From contig JAKASR010000008.1 of the NCBI GenBank assembly GCA_021818955.1, positions 1-64,000 of the forward strand: a stretch of DNA of 64,000 bases. The letters are read 5' to 3'. This document shows, in pieces, positions 8,834-19,413 of the stretch. Position numbers and translations under genes: made by a program. The stretch's first letter is position 1. The number at the start of each line of letters is the position of its first letter. The stretch comes from Acidobacteriota bacterium (GTDB lineage: Bacteria; Acidobacteriota; Terriglobia; Terriglobales; SCQP01). The notes beneath the pieces were generated by a model that saw only the letters and a program-made list of their open reading frames with translations, did not search any database and had not been told where the DNA came from.

Positions 8834-9991
8834 GTGAGCAAAAACAAAAGCATGGAGCTGAGCGACAAAAGCCAGGGACTCAGCCGGCGGGACTTTCTGG
8901 CGCGGTCGGCGGGCACGCTGGCGGCCGGCACGGTGGCGGCCGGCGGCGAGAGCGCGGCGGCGGGCACGGGACAGACGGCGGCGGCGCCACAAAATCAGCC
9001 CAATCCGGCGGGCGAGGTGGAGCACAAGAACCCACGCTACCGGTCGCGCCTGCGGGTGGGGATGTTTACCTGGCCGTTCAACGACAAGCCGCTGGGCTGG
9101 GTGCTGGATTACGCGCAGTCACTCAAGCTGGAAATGCTGGAGATCGGCGCCGGCAACGATCCCGGGGCGGCGCATTGTCCGGTGGAGTCGTTGCTGGCCG
9201 ACGCCGGCGCGCGCCGGCGCTACCTGAAGCAATTTGCCGATCACGGCCTGGCCATCAGCGCGCTCAGCTGCCACGGCAACCCGCTGCATCCGGACACGAA
9301 AATCGCGCGCGCCCGCAATACGGTTTACGAGCGCACGCTGCGCCTGGCGGAACTGCTCGAGGTGCCGGTGGTGAACTGCTTTAGCGGCTGCCCAGGCGAC
9401 GACCGCGGCGGCGGACGCCCGAATTGGGTGGTCAGCCTGGAGACTCCGGAATACGTCAACCTGCTGCGCTGGCAATGGAAAGAGCGCGTGCTGCCTTACT
9501 GGCGGGGCGCGGCGGCGCTGGCGGCGCGGCATGGGCGGCGGGTGGGATTGGAGTTCGACCCCGGCTATTCCGTCTTCAACGTCAACAGCCTGTTACGCTT
9601 GCGCCAGGCCACCAACGACGCCATCGGCTGCAATCTCGATTTGAGCAACATGTTCGCCCAGGGGGTGGAGGCGGAGGCGGTGATCCGCGCGCTGACCGGC
9701 GCCGGAGCGCTGTTTCATTTTCACGCCAAAGACGCCGTGCTCGATTACGCCAACATCGCCGTCAACGGCGTGCTCGACACCACGCCGTACGATCAGGTCG
9801 AACGGCGCGTCTGGTCGTATGCCGCCGTCGGCTATGGGCATGACGTGCTGTATTGGAAGCGCACGCTGGCAGCGCTCAAGACGGGCGGCTACGATTATGT
9901 GCTCTCGATCGAGCACGAGGATCCCATCACCGCTCCGGAAGTGGGAGTGAGGCTGTCGGCGAAGTTTTTGCAGGGAATACTACTGAGCTGA
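8834..9991 (+). CDS. Tat-exported sugar phosphate isomerase/epimerase-like TIM-barrel protein
   Basis: The 385-aa protein starts at a GTG preceded by AGGAG seven bases upstream. Residues about 15-40 form a twin-arginine signal (SRRDFLARSAGTLAAGTVAAG). The rest fits the xylose-isomerase-like TIM barrel family (AP endonuclease 2 type): conserved pieces include LEMLEIGAGN, ISALSCHGNPLHP, VGLEFDPGYSVFN, IGCNLDLSNMF, LFHFHAKDAVLD and YVLSIEHEDP, whose Glu, Asp and His residues are the usual metal ligands. The substrate cannot be told from sequence. Its flanks carry the two copies of the 81-bp structured repeat. Secreted members of this family are abundant in Acidobacteriota and Planctomycetes. Confidence 0.85.
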   Translation: MSKNKSMELSDKSQGLSRRDFLARSAGTLAAGTVAAGGESAAAGTGQTAAAPQNQPNPAGEVEHKNPRYRSRLRVGMFTWPFNDKPLGWVLDYAQSLKLEMLEIGAGNDPGAAHCPVESLLADAGARRRYLKQFADHGLAISALSCHGNPLHPDTKIARARNTVYERTLRLAELLEVPVVNCFSGCPGDDRGGGRPNWVVSLETPEYVNLLRWQWKERVLPYWRGAAALAARHGRRVGLEFDPGYSVFNVNSLLRLRQATNDAIGCNLDLSNMFAQGVEAEAVIRALTGAGALFHFHAKDAVLDYANIAVNGVLDTTPYDQVERRVWSYAAVGYGHDVLYWKRTLAALKTGGYDYVLSIEHEDPITAPEVGVRLSAKFLQGILLS

Positions 9992-10036
9992 GCCTTTCAT
10001 AGAGGCGAGGCGATCAGAAACCAGGCCGGCGCCGCG

Positions 10037-10117
10037 GGGCGGCTCGGCCGTTTTTACTTTTAAGCGCTGATGCTTGCGCAATGGACCGGCCGAAACCGGA
10101 CGCATTGCGAATACTCA
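10037..10117 (+). repeat. 81-bp structured direct repeat, copy 2
   Basis: This is the second copy of the element at 8726-8806, 46 bp after the isomerase stop. The first half, GCGGC-TCG-GCCG followed by TTTTTACTTTT, could terminate the isomerase transcript. The second half folds with outer arms CGCAATG/CATTGCG around CCGG-CCGAAA-CCGG. Base changes relative to copy 1 keep an outer pairing possible in both copies. Confidence 0.75.
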
Positions 10118-10246
10118 TGGCTGCCGAAAGTTTATTGTCGTTAATAGGCGCGGGACCTAACCGGAACCCCGCGCTTCGGCCTGCGATCTCGGACGAAAAC
10201 TGCTGTCCGACTCGGCCGTTAACGCTTTATGATTTATAGTTAAGCC

Positions 10247-10516
10247 ATGAAAAGATCAATAAAATTAACCAAAGTTGGAGAAGCGGCGATACGCATTCGC
10301 ATTAAACGTCTTAAAGCCGGACGATATTTGGGAACAAGTCCGGACGTGCCCGGACTAGTAGCCGAGGGCAGAAATGTATCCGAAACCATCGCTATCGCGC
10401 AGGATTTAGCCCGAAAAATTGTGGAATCCTGCCTGGAGCACGGCGATCCGCTGCCCGCAGTATTTCGAAAACACCAATATAAAAATGAATATTTGATACC
10501 GGTTTCGATTGCTTAA
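10247..10516 (+). CDS. hicB: HicB-like antitoxin
   Basis: The 89-aa product fits the short HicB/DUF1902-type partial RNase-H fold: AIRIRIKRLKAGRYLGTSPDVPGLVAEGRNVSE-like spacing followed by an amphipathic helix (TIAIAQDLARKIVESCLEHGD). Such proteins neutralise HicA mRNA interferases. The gene precedes a damaged hicA by 9 bp in the same orientation, so the order is antitoxin-toxin. No DNA-binding domain is evident at the C-terminus. An orphan antitoxin may protect against incoming HicA toxins, but that is speculation. Confidence 0.75.
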   Translation: MKRSIKLTKVGEAAIRIRIKRLKAGRYLGTSPDVPGLVAEGRNVSETIAIAQDLARKIVESCLEHGDPLPAVFRKHQYKNEYLIPVSIA

Positions 10517-10525
10517 CTCCTTGAT

Positions 10526-10754
10526 ATGGGGCGCTTAGCGGGATTTCGTTATCAAAGAAGTTATAAGACGCATGCGCCAATTCGGGTAACGCTTCGATCG
10601 ATCCGCAGCAGGCAGCCATGAAATCTGGAGGCATACAACAACAGGACGGAAGATTACACTTCCCCATCATGCTCACGACATGGCCGAAGGAACATTACGC
10701 GCAATATTGCGTGAAGCCGGCATTAAGGTTGAAGATTTCCTAAAGCCGCTATAA
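10526..10754 (+). pseudogene. hicA: hicA toxin remnant (frameshift plus nonsense)
   Basis: From ATG at 10526 the frame reads MGRLAGFRYQ and then goes wrong. Removing one A from the A-run near 10553-10556 restores EVIRRMRQFG. A TAA follows, after which the same frame continues as RFDRSAAGSHEIWRHTTTG, then RKITLPHHAHDMAEGTLRAI and LREAGIKVEDFLKPL. This is a HicA double-stranded-RNA-binding-like toxin with its catalytic His in SHEIWRH. Two lesions are needed to rebuild it, so it is a pseudogene; the stop is TAA, which rules out selenocysteine. Confidence 0.8.
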
Positions 10755-10771
10755 ACGTTCCCTTCCACAAC

Positions 10772-11350
10772 TCATTTCGCCGCGCGGTGCTTCAGGTTGA
10801 GGCAGAAAGTGACGGCGTTGTTGGGGTTGAGGGCGGTGTCGCTGATCTCGACGTGGCGGATGATGCCGCGCTTGTCGATGACGAAGCTGGTGCGGCGCGC
10901 CAGGGCATACTTCACGCCCTTGATGTTGGCTTGCTTGATGAGCACGCCGTAACGGCGCTCGATGGCGCCCTGAGGGTCGCTCAACAGCGGGAAGGTGACG
11001 CCGATCTGCTTGGCGAAGGCGGCGTTGGCCGCGGGCGAATCCATGCTCATGCCCAGCACCACCGTATCGGACGCGGCCAATTTGCGGCTATCAGACTGAT
11101 AGCCCTGGAGCTCGTGCTTTCAACCCGAGGTGAAGGCGAGCACGTAGATGGCCAGGATGACGTTTTTTTTGCCACGAAACTGGCGCAGGGAAACCGGCTG
11201 GAAATGATCGTCGAGCAGGGTAAAGCCGGGCGCTTTTTGACCCGGCTTGAGCTGGGTATGGGCGATAGGCGGCACGGCGGGACGGAGCGCCAGCAGCGCC
11301 GGCGCCGACAGGCCCAACAGCACCGCCAGAACAGCGAAACGAGCACGCAT
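10772..11350 (-). CDS. selenocysteine-containing peroxiredoxin (AhpC/TSA-BCP type), exported
   Basis: The reading frame runs 193 codons from ATG at 11350 to the stop at 10772, interrupted only by TGA at 11120-11122 (codon 77). Around it the translation is LAFTSG-[TGA]-KHELQGYQSD, matching the peroxiredoxin active site in which FTxxC holds the peroxidatic cysteine. Downstream family features are all in frame: LGMSMDSP, FPLLSDPQGAIERRYGV, the conserved Arg in LARRTSFVIDKRG, and HVEISD. The N-terminus (MRARFAVLAVLLGLSAPALLA) is a signal peptide, so the enzyme should act outside the cytoplasm. A SECIS-like hairpin follows the TGA, and a tRNA-Sec gene lies at 17149. The cytochrome c gene 34 bp upstream on the same strand is probably in the same operon. 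A nonsense mutation is the alternative, but no other lesion is present. Confidence 0.88.
11086..11104 (-). promoter_or_regulatory. bacterial SECIS-like hairpin after the in-frame TGA
   Basis: On the minus strand the sequence is GGCTATC-AGTCT-GATAGCC: a perfect 7-bp stem, or 8 bp if the loop closes to GTC. The loop starts 23 nt after the TGA. Known bacterial SECIS elements place a small apical loop containing GU about 16-37 nt after the UGA, where it recruits SelB. The position and the GU in the loop agree. Confidence 0.7.
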
Positions 11351-11384
11351 GGCCTAGCCTCCTTGAAGAACGAAAGGGTCGTGA

Positions 11385-11720
11385 TTATTTTTTGGCGAAG
11401 CCGCGCACCACGCAATGCACCAGGGCATCGATCATCCGGGGGCTCAACTGGCCCTGCCAGGCGGGCATGCGCCCCTTGCCCTGCTTGCCGTGAGTGACGG
11501 CGGCGATCAATTCCGCATCGTTATGCTGCGCCTGCCATTTGCGGTCGGTGAAGTCGGGGGTGTGAATGGCGGGATAACCGGCGCCGTTGACGCCATGACA
11601 CATGGCGCAGGTTTCCATGTACTGCCGGTGCGCGGCGGCGCAACCGGGTTTGGCGGCGAACAGCATGCCGGCCAGGGACATCAAGGTGAAAAGGGTGAGG
11701 GGAAAGCGTAGGCGGAGCAT
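11385..11720 (-). CDS. small monoheme c-type cytochrome
   Basis: The 111-aa protein has a signal peptide (about 1-28, ending near CAAA) and one heme site, CAMCH in YMETCAMCHGVNGAGYPAIH. A probable Met ligand lies in GKGRMPAWQGQL, the usual class I cytochrome c (cytochrome_CBB3-type) layout. It should be a periplasmic electron carrier. It ends 34 bp before the selenocysteine peroxiredoxin start on the same strand, suggesting co-transcription and possibly a peroxide-related electron route. Confidence 0.85.
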   Translation of the reverse strand: MLRLRFPLTLFTLMSLAGMLFAAKPGCAAAHRQYMETCAMCHGVNGAGYPAIHTPDFTDRKWQAQHNDAELIAAVTHGKQGKGRMPAWQGQLSPRMIDALVHCVVRGFAKK

Positions 11721-11786
11721 GGAATTGAGAGAGAATGAAACGAAATTCTATAATGCCAGAAAAAAAATGATGGTTGTCAAGTTGGC

Positions 11787-12248
11787 TTATTTTTCCACTT
11801 CTTCGGTTTCGGCCTTAATCAGATTTTCCCAGAGGCTTTGATAGCCGACCCAGACGGCTTTGCGCCCGCTGGCCAGATGCACGTCGGGGATATAGAGATT
11901 GCCATGTCCCCAAGTGCAGACGTATTCGGTGTAGGGGGCGCCCCCCAGCCAGACCGAGCTGTAGTTGCCTTCGGTCGTGGGTAACCGCAGGCGTGACAAG
12001 CAGATACGGCAGCGATAGCGCTGGTCCCAGAGGGCCAGGCGAAGCAAGCCGTAATCGGCCAGCACACAGATCAGGAGGGCGAGGGTATAGGGCCAACTGG
12101 TGCCCAGGCGCGGCCAGTCGTGAAGCAATCCGGGAGGAGGGGGGAAAAGGACATTCACGGCCAAGATCATCGCGGCCAGAATGCCGGCTACCACCAAGAT
12201 TTTGGCCACCAGCAAGACCAAATAACGGGCGCTGAAACGCACCTTCAT
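11787..12248 (-). CDS. conserved two-TM membrane protein, function unknown
   Basis: The 153-aa product has two hydrophobic segments (about 8-30 and 48-70). A soluble part follows with a CRICLSRLRLP motif near residue 80 and a third cysteine in YVCTWGHGNLYIP. The two Cys in CxxC plus the later Cys-His could bind metal, but no known family is apparent to me. It lies 66 bp upstream of the cytochrome c gene on the same strand and could belong to the same unit. Confidence 0.6.
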   Translation of the reverse strand: MKVRFSARYLVLLVAKILVVAGILAAMILAVNVLFPPPPGLLHDWPRLGTSWPYTLALLICVLADYGLLRLALWDQRYRCRICLSRLRLPTTEGNYSSVWLGGAPYTEYVCTWGHGNLYIPDVHLASGRKAVWVGYQSLWENLIKAETEEVEK

Positions 12249-12403
12249 TCAGACTCCCGTTGGGGCAATTAAGTTCCCCCCCCCCTACTAATTAAAATCT
12301 AGCGCCAATTGCGGGCGGGTGCAAAAGGCAGGGGGCACAAGGCGCGGCGACGCACAGGAAAAGCAGGGGGCGGGAAGGCGAGGGAGCCAGGGAAGCCGGC
12401 GAG

Positions 12404-14401
12404 CTATTCGGCGGCGGGGAAGGACTGAGGGGTGAGCAGGGGAGCCAGCGCGGATTCATCGAAGACGCAACCGCCCCAGACGCCGCCGGAAGCGGACTGC
12501 AAGCGGGCCCAGAGGCGGGTATCGGCCGGCAAATCCGGATCGGGCGAGAGCGCGGGGAAGGGGGAACGGGCGGCGAGCAGGCGGGCGGCTTGGGCGGGCG
12601 GCAGCGGGTGCGCGCGCGTGCCGACGAAATCGACGCGGCCGGTGAGGTTGCGGCAATCGATTTCGATGTCGATGCAATCGCCGTCGCGCAGGCGTCCGAG
12701 CGGGCCGCCTTCAAGCGCTTCGGGACTGATGTGCCCAATGCAGGCGCCGGTGGAGACGCCGGAAAAGCGGGCGTCGGTCAGCACGGCGATGCGACCGCCG
12801 ATGGGAAGATGGCGGAGGGCGGCGGTGACCTGGTAAATCTCCTCCATGCCGGAGCCAAGCGGGCCGCGGCCCATGAGCACCAGCACGTCGCCGGGGCGCA
12901 AGGCATCGGCGCCGCGGCTTTTGATGGCGGCGATGGCGTCGGCTTCGCGGGTAAAGACGCGAGCGGGGCCGCGGTGGCGATAGACGCCGTTGGCATCCAG
13001 GCCATCGGGGGCAATGGCGGTGCTTTTGACCACCGCGCCGGCGGGCGCCAGATTGCCCTGGGGAAAAGTGGTGGTGCCGTAGATGCCGCGGGCGCGGGCG
13101 CGCCGGGGCGGCAGGATCACGTCGCCGGGATCAATGCCCATTTGCCGGCGCAGCAGGCGGCGCAGGCGGGCGCGGCGCTCGGATTGTTCCCACCAGTCGA
13201 GGCAAGCGTTCCAGGAAACGCCGGCGGCGGTGAGGCATTCGCCGCGCCAGAGGCCGAGGCGGCGCAGGTGGAGCAGCACCTCGGGCACGCCGCCGGCGAG
13301 AAAGACGTAAACGGTGGCAAAGCCGATGGGGCCATTGGGCAAGGCGTCCACCAGGCGGGGGACGGCGCGATTGACGCGCTGCCAGTCGGCGAGCGCGGGA
13401 CGAGCGAGCGAGGCGGCGTGAGCGATGGCGGGCAGATGCAGCAGCAGATTGGTGGAGCCGCCAAAGGCGGCATGGGCAACCATGGCGTTTTCCATGGCGG
13501 CGGAGGTAAGCAGATCGCGGGCGCGCAGCCCGGCGCGATCGAGCGCGCGCAGGGCGCGGGCGGAGCGGCGGGCCATATCCAGCCAAATGGGCTGGCCGGA
13601 AGGGGACAGGGCGGCATGGGGCAAGGCGAGGCCGAGGGCTTCGGCGGCGACTTGCATGCTGGCGGCGGTGCCGAGGAACTGGCACCCCCCGCCGGGGCTG
13701 GCGCAGGCGCGGCAACCCAATTCGGCGGCGGCTTCCAGGGTGATCAGGCCATGAGCGGCGCGAGCGCCGAGGGTCTGGATTTTGCCGGTATCCTCGGCAC
13801 CAGCTTCGGCGGCGAGCATGACCCCGCCGGGAGCGAGCACGACGGGCAGATCGCCGCATCCGGCCAGAGCCATCAGCATGGCCGGGAGGCCTTTATCGCA
13901 AGTGGCGATGCCGAGCACGCCGCGGCGGCGAGGCAGGGAACGAATGAGGCGGCGGAAAACGATGGCGGCGTCGTTGCGATAGGGGAGGCTATCCATCATG
14001 CCGCGCGTGCCCTGAGTGCGGCCGTCGCAAGGGTCGCTACAGAAGGCGGCGAAAGGAGTGGCGTGCAGGGCGCGCAACTCCTCGGCGGCAGCGCGCATGA
14101 GGTATTCCACTTCCCAATGTCCGGTATGGTAGCCCAGCGCCAGCGGCTCGCCATGAGCGCCGCGCAAACCGCCTTGAGTGGAAAGCAACAGGTATTCGGG
14201 CTGGTTCAGCTTTTCCGGCGCCCAACCCATGCCGACATTCTGGCTCCAGGCAAACAGATCGCCGCTGGCGAAGGCGGCGAGTTGCCCGGCGCTCAGTGGC
14301 AAGACGCCGGCGGGGCCGGGAGCGTGCGCGCGCAACCGATAAATATCGGCATCGCCGGAATCGAGCAAGGCGGCGAGATCCGCTTCCCGGCCGGCGCTCA
14401 T
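12404..14401 (-). CDS. IlvD/Edd-family dehydratase, YjhG/YagF (D-xylonate dehydratase) type
   Basis: The 665-aa length fits the YjhG/YagF branch rather than the 560-620 aa of IlvD or Edd. Cluster and active-site motifs are present: [30 protein letters not shown], and [14 protein letters not shown], each contributing a cysteine for the Fe-S cluster. The C-terminal domain carries [13 protein letters not shown] and [11 protein letters not shown], the latter with the catalytic Ser. The family removes water from sugar acids such as xylonate, yielding a 2-keto-3-deoxy acid. Its start overlaps the stop of a 35-codon membrane ORF by ATGA. The sugar acid is inferred from subfamily only. Confidence 0.85.
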   Translation of the reverse strand: MSAGREADLAALLDSGDADIYRLRAHAPGPAGVLPLSAGQLAAFASGDLFAWSQNVGMGWAPEKLNQPEYLLLSTQGGLRGAHGEPLALGYHTGHWEVEYLMRAAAEELRALHATPFAAFCSDPCDGRTQGTRGMMDSLPYRNDAAIVFRRLIRSLPRRRGVLGIATCDKGLPAMLMALAGCGDLPVVLAPGGVMLAAEAGAEDTGKIQTLGARAAHGLITLEAAAELGCRACASPGGGCQFLGTAASMQVAAEALGLALPHAALSPSGQPIWLDMARRSARALRALDRAGLRARDLLTSAAMENAMVAHAAFGGSTNLLLHLPAIAHAASLARPALADWQRVNRAVPRLVDALPNGPIGFATVYVFLAGGVPEVLLHLRRLGLWRGECLTAAGVSWNACLDWWEQSERRARLRRLLRRQMGIDPGDVILPPRRARARGIYGTTTFPQGNLAPAGAVVKSTAIAPDGLDANGVYRHRGPARVFTREADAIAAIKSRGADALRPGDVLVLMGRGPLGSGMEEIYQVTAALRHLPIGGRIAVLTDARFSGVSTGACIGHISPEALEGGPLGRLRDGDCIDIEIDCRNLTGRVDFVGTRAHPLPPAQAARLLAARSPFPALSPDPDLPADTRLWARLQSASGGVWGGCVFDESALAPLLTPQSFPAAE

Positions 14402-14505
14402 GTTCCACTCATCGCGCCCATGGGGGATAGCCCGGCCATCAGCACGATCACCAGCAACAGCAGGAAAACCCCGGCGATTATATAAAACAAGATTTTAGAG
14501 CTCAC
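14398..14505 (-). CDS. small single-TM protein coupled to the dehydratase gene
   Basis: A GTG at 14505 opens a 35-aa frame: a basic N-terminus (VSSKI), one long hydrophobic helix ([20 protein letters not shown]), then [10 protein letters not shown]. Its TGA overlaps the dehydratase ATG as ATGA, suggesting translational coupling. A GAGGA lies about 13 bases upstream of the GTG. It is too short to assign to a family; the coupling and the hydrophobic pattern are the only support. Confidence 0.45.
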   Translation of the reverse strand: MSSKILFYIIAGVFLLLLVIVLMAGLSPMGAMSGT

Positions 14506-14673
14506 GAGGCCAGTTCCTCATGAATATGCTACCAGTTGGCAGCTATCCGCCGCCAGCGCAAGGAAACGCAGCCTGGAAAAGCGAGGCGGGGCGTAGAAGT
14601 GACGGCAGTCATCGCCCGTGTGGGTTGAAGTGGAGAGAATAAAGGAATAGAAATAACTAGAGCTAGAAAAAAC

Positions 14674-16992
<2,319 letters not shown>

Positions 16993-17148
16993 AAGCAGGG
17001 GCCAGGAGACGACAGCCGGGAGCCCGAAGTACGGCGGGGCCAGCGGCGGAGCCTGGCTGTGAGATGGGGAATGGCCGGCACGATGCCCATAACCCGGCCA
17101 ATCCAAATAAAACCTGTATAAAGGCGGCGGACTTGTAGAATCGAAACT

Positions 17149-17245
17149 GGAGGCGCTTGTGGCCCGGTGGCTGTCACGGTCTTCAAAACCGCTGGGGCCC
17201 CGCTCCGCGGGGTTCGATCGGTTCGACTCCGATGCGCCTCCGCCA
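17149..17245 (+). tRNA. selC: tRNA-Sec (anticodon TCA)
   Basis: The 97-nt gene has an 8-bp acceptor stem GGAGGCGC/GCGCCTCC, discriminator G and encoded CCA. The anticodon loop is CTTCAAA, with anticodon TCA reading UGA. A D-arm with CCGGTG in the loop, a long extra arm (CCCCGC-TC-CGCGGGG) and a T-arm ATCGG-TTCGACT-CCGAT complete it. An 8-bp acceptor plus 5-bp T stem and a long variable arm are diagnostic of bacterial tRNA-Sec. It implies that SelA, SelB and SelD are encoded elsewhere in the genome. Confidence 0.96.
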
Positions 17246-17463
17246 AAATTAAAGGAAGCGGATCGAAGGTTAGCCCTATACGAGAGAATGGGATGGCATG
17301 GCCGCTTGGCGGAAGCGCTTTCACCCGCGGCCGCGAGCGCACAGCCCAACGTAATTGCGAAAGCAGCGGCATTTGACGCTCGTCACAGCCGGAACGGCGG
17401 GAATTATCGACAATGAGAGTGGACACCACCGCCGACAGCACAGCCGGCAAAAGGACACTCAAG

Positions 17464-17790
17464 ATGAAAAGCATGCATAAAAAACTCGGCATCGCGATGC
17501 TGGTGATCAGCGCGGGCGCGATCTCATTGTTTGCCGCCAAGCCCTCGGCCGCGGCGGGCAAGGCCGTATACGCCTCCAAGTGCGAGGGCTGCCATGCCGC
17601 CACCGGCAAAGGACAGAGCTTTATGGCGAACTCCGATCTGACGGCGCCGGCGGCGAAGAAGAAATCCAATGCGGCGCTCGCGGCCATCATCCGTAAAGGC
17701 GCGCCGCCGATGCCCAGCTTCTCCAGCCTGAGCGCCAGCGAAATCCATAACCTGGTGGCGTACGTGCGCGAACTGCAGCACCAAAAGTAA
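17464..17790 (+). CDS. small monoheme c-type cytochrome
   Basis: I prefer ATG 17464 (MKSMHKKLGIAMLVISAG) over an upstream ATG at 17413, because AGGACACTCAAG places a ribosome site 9 bases before it and it starts a proper signal peptide. The 108-aa product has CEGCH in YASKCEGCHAATGKGQSF and a probable Met ligand in GAPPMPSFSSL, so it is a class I periplasmic cytochrome c. A strong hairpin (GCCCCTCCGCG/CGCGGAGGGGC, about 17832-17860) separates it from the NapC-like gene 145 bp downstream. It resembles the cytochromes at 11385 and 51087. Confidence 0.85.
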   Translation: MKSMHKKLGIAMLVISAGAISLFAAKPSAAAGKAVYASKCEGCHAATGKGQSFMANSDLTAPAAKKKSNAALAAIIRKGAPPMPSFSSLSASEIHNLVAYVRELQHQK

Positions 17791-17934
17791 GCACAGCCCA
17801 CGCAGTCAAACCCAGACAAGCCGCTGCCCCTCCGCGACGACCGCGCGCGGAGGGGCGGAGGAGAATCCGCGCCGTTCCGGAAAAAAACGTCCGGCGCTTC
17901 ATGATATACATGATGGGAGAATAAGGCTTAAATC

Positions 17935-19413
17935 ATGCCGCCAGAGCCCACTCACGCCCGATTCCGAGAGTGGTTTTCGCCGATCGTTCACCTCTCCAGC
18001 AATTTCATCAGCCGCGTCGGCGTGGTCCTGGTCACCATTGGCGGCGTGCTCTGGCTCTACCTGCTGCCGATGGCGTTGCGGGGCGAGGTGGTTCACCCCT
18101 ATATCGGGATTTTGATCTTCATGGGCCTGCCGGCGGTGTTTTTCGGCGGCCTGTTGCTCATCGCGGCGGGAATCGCCATACAAAAGCACCGAGAGCTGCG
18201 CCGGGGGGTGTACCCGGCGAAATTTCCGCCGCTGGATTTCAACAATCGGGAATTTCGCCACCTGCTGCTATTCGTCGGCATCGCCACCATGGCCAATATC
18301 GTCATCGGCACCCAGCTCGTTTATGGGGGCGTTACCTATATGGATAGCGTCACGTTTTGCGGCCGCACCTGCCACACGGTGATGAAGCCGGAATACGTCA
18401 CCTATCTGCACTCGCCGCACGCGCGGGTAGCCTGCGTGCAATGCCACATCGGGCCGGGCGCCTCGTGGTTCGTGCGCAGCAAGCTGTCGGGAGTACACCA
18501 GGTTTTTGCGGTGCTGTTGAACACCTATCCACGGCCGATTCCGGTACCGATTTCCAATTTGCGCCCGGCGCGCGAGACCTGCGAACAGTGCCACTGGCCG
18601 GCGCGATTCGAGGGCAATCGCCTGGTGATCATTCCGCACTATGCCACGGACCAGGCCAACACGCGCACCACCACGGTGTTGTTGATGCACATCGGCGGCG
18701 GCAACGGCCAAGGCGGCATTCACGGCGCGCATGTCGCCGCCGGCGTGCGAATCCTCTATGGCGCCGACCCCAGCCGGCAAAAGGTGCATTGGGTAGAGTA
18801 CGAAAACACGCGGACGGGAAAAAAATTGCTGTACGTGGATAATCAAACCCATTCCGCCACCATTCATTTTCAAACCGGCAGAAGCATGGATTGTATTGAT
18901 TGCCACAATCAGCCCGCGCACCAATTCCACCTGCCCAATGAAGCGATGAACACGGAGCTGGCGGCGGGGCGGATCGATGCCCAACTGCCCTATATCAAGC
19001 GGGAAGGCGTGGCGCTGCTGAAGGCCAGCTATCGCACCCAGCAGGAAGCCACGCAGTCGATTCCCCGGGCGCTGACGGAATTTTACCGGACAAAATTTCC
19101 GGTGGTGGCGGCCCGCCAACAGCAGGCGATTGCCCGTTCCGCCAGCGCCCTCGCGCAGATTTATCGCGACAATGTATTTCCCCGGATGAAAATCGGCTGG
19201 GGCTATTATCCCAACAACCTGGGCCATATGGCGTTTCCCGGCTGCTTCCGTTGCCACGGCAATTTGCATCTGGCCGGACACGCCGATGAAACCCTGACCC
19301 AGGATTGCACCGTGTGCCACAACCCGCTGGCGATCCAATCGCCCAACCCCGCCATTTTGCAGCAGTTAGGTTTGACCGGAACCCAGCCGCAAGGAGTCAA
19401 TCCCGGCCAGTAG
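17935..19413 (+). CDS. membrane multiheme cytochrome c, NapC/NirT-like
   Basis: The 492-aa protein has TM helices at about 25-48, 55-80 and 102-125, then a periplasmic heme domain. Heme motifs are CGRTCH (a CxxxCH), CVQCH, CEQCH, CIDCH, CFRCH and CTVCH, so up to six hemes. The first part, SVTFCGRTCHTVMKPEYVTY then SPHARVACVQCH, follows the NapC/NirT/NrfH pattern for taking electrons from quinol. The C-terminal pair (CFRCHGNLH and CTVCHNP) adds further hemes. It could hand electrons to periplasmic or outer-membrane acceptors. Its 3' end overlaps the convergent methyltransferase gene by 17 bp. No nitrate or nitrite reductase gene is nearby. Confidence 0.85.
   Translation: MPPEPTHARFREWFSPIVHLSSNFISRVGVVLVTIGGVLWLYLLPMALRGEVVHPYIGILIFMGLPAVFFGGLLLIAAGIAIQKHRELRRGVYPAKFPPLDFNNREFRHLLLFVGIATMANIVIGTQLVYGGVTYMDSVTFCGRTCHTVMKPEYVTYLHSPHARVACVQCHIGPGASWFVRSKLSGVHQVFAVLLNTYPRPIPVPISNLRPARETCEQCHWPARFEGNRLVIIPHYATDQANTRTTTVLLMHIGGGNGQGGIHGAHVAAGVRILYGADPSRQKVHWVEYENTRTGKKLLYVDNQTHSATIHFQTGRSMDCIDCHNQPAHQFHLPNEAMNTELAAGRIDAQLPYIKREGVALLKASYRTQQEATQSIPRALTEFYRTKFPVVAARQQQAIARSASALAQIYRDNVFPRMKIGWGYYPNNLGHMAFPGCFRCHGNLHLAGHADETLTQDCTVCHNPLAIQSPNPAILQQLGLTGTQPQGVNPGQ

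Noticed and set aside
10526-10754. hicA TAA read as a recoded codon
   Set aside because: The stop is TAA, not TGA, and a frameshift is also present, so selenocysteine cannot explain it.
12590-14485. 631-codon plus-strand frame opposite the dehydratase
   Set aside because: Gly/Ala-rich shadow with no motifs; the minus strand shows all IlvD/Edd signatures.
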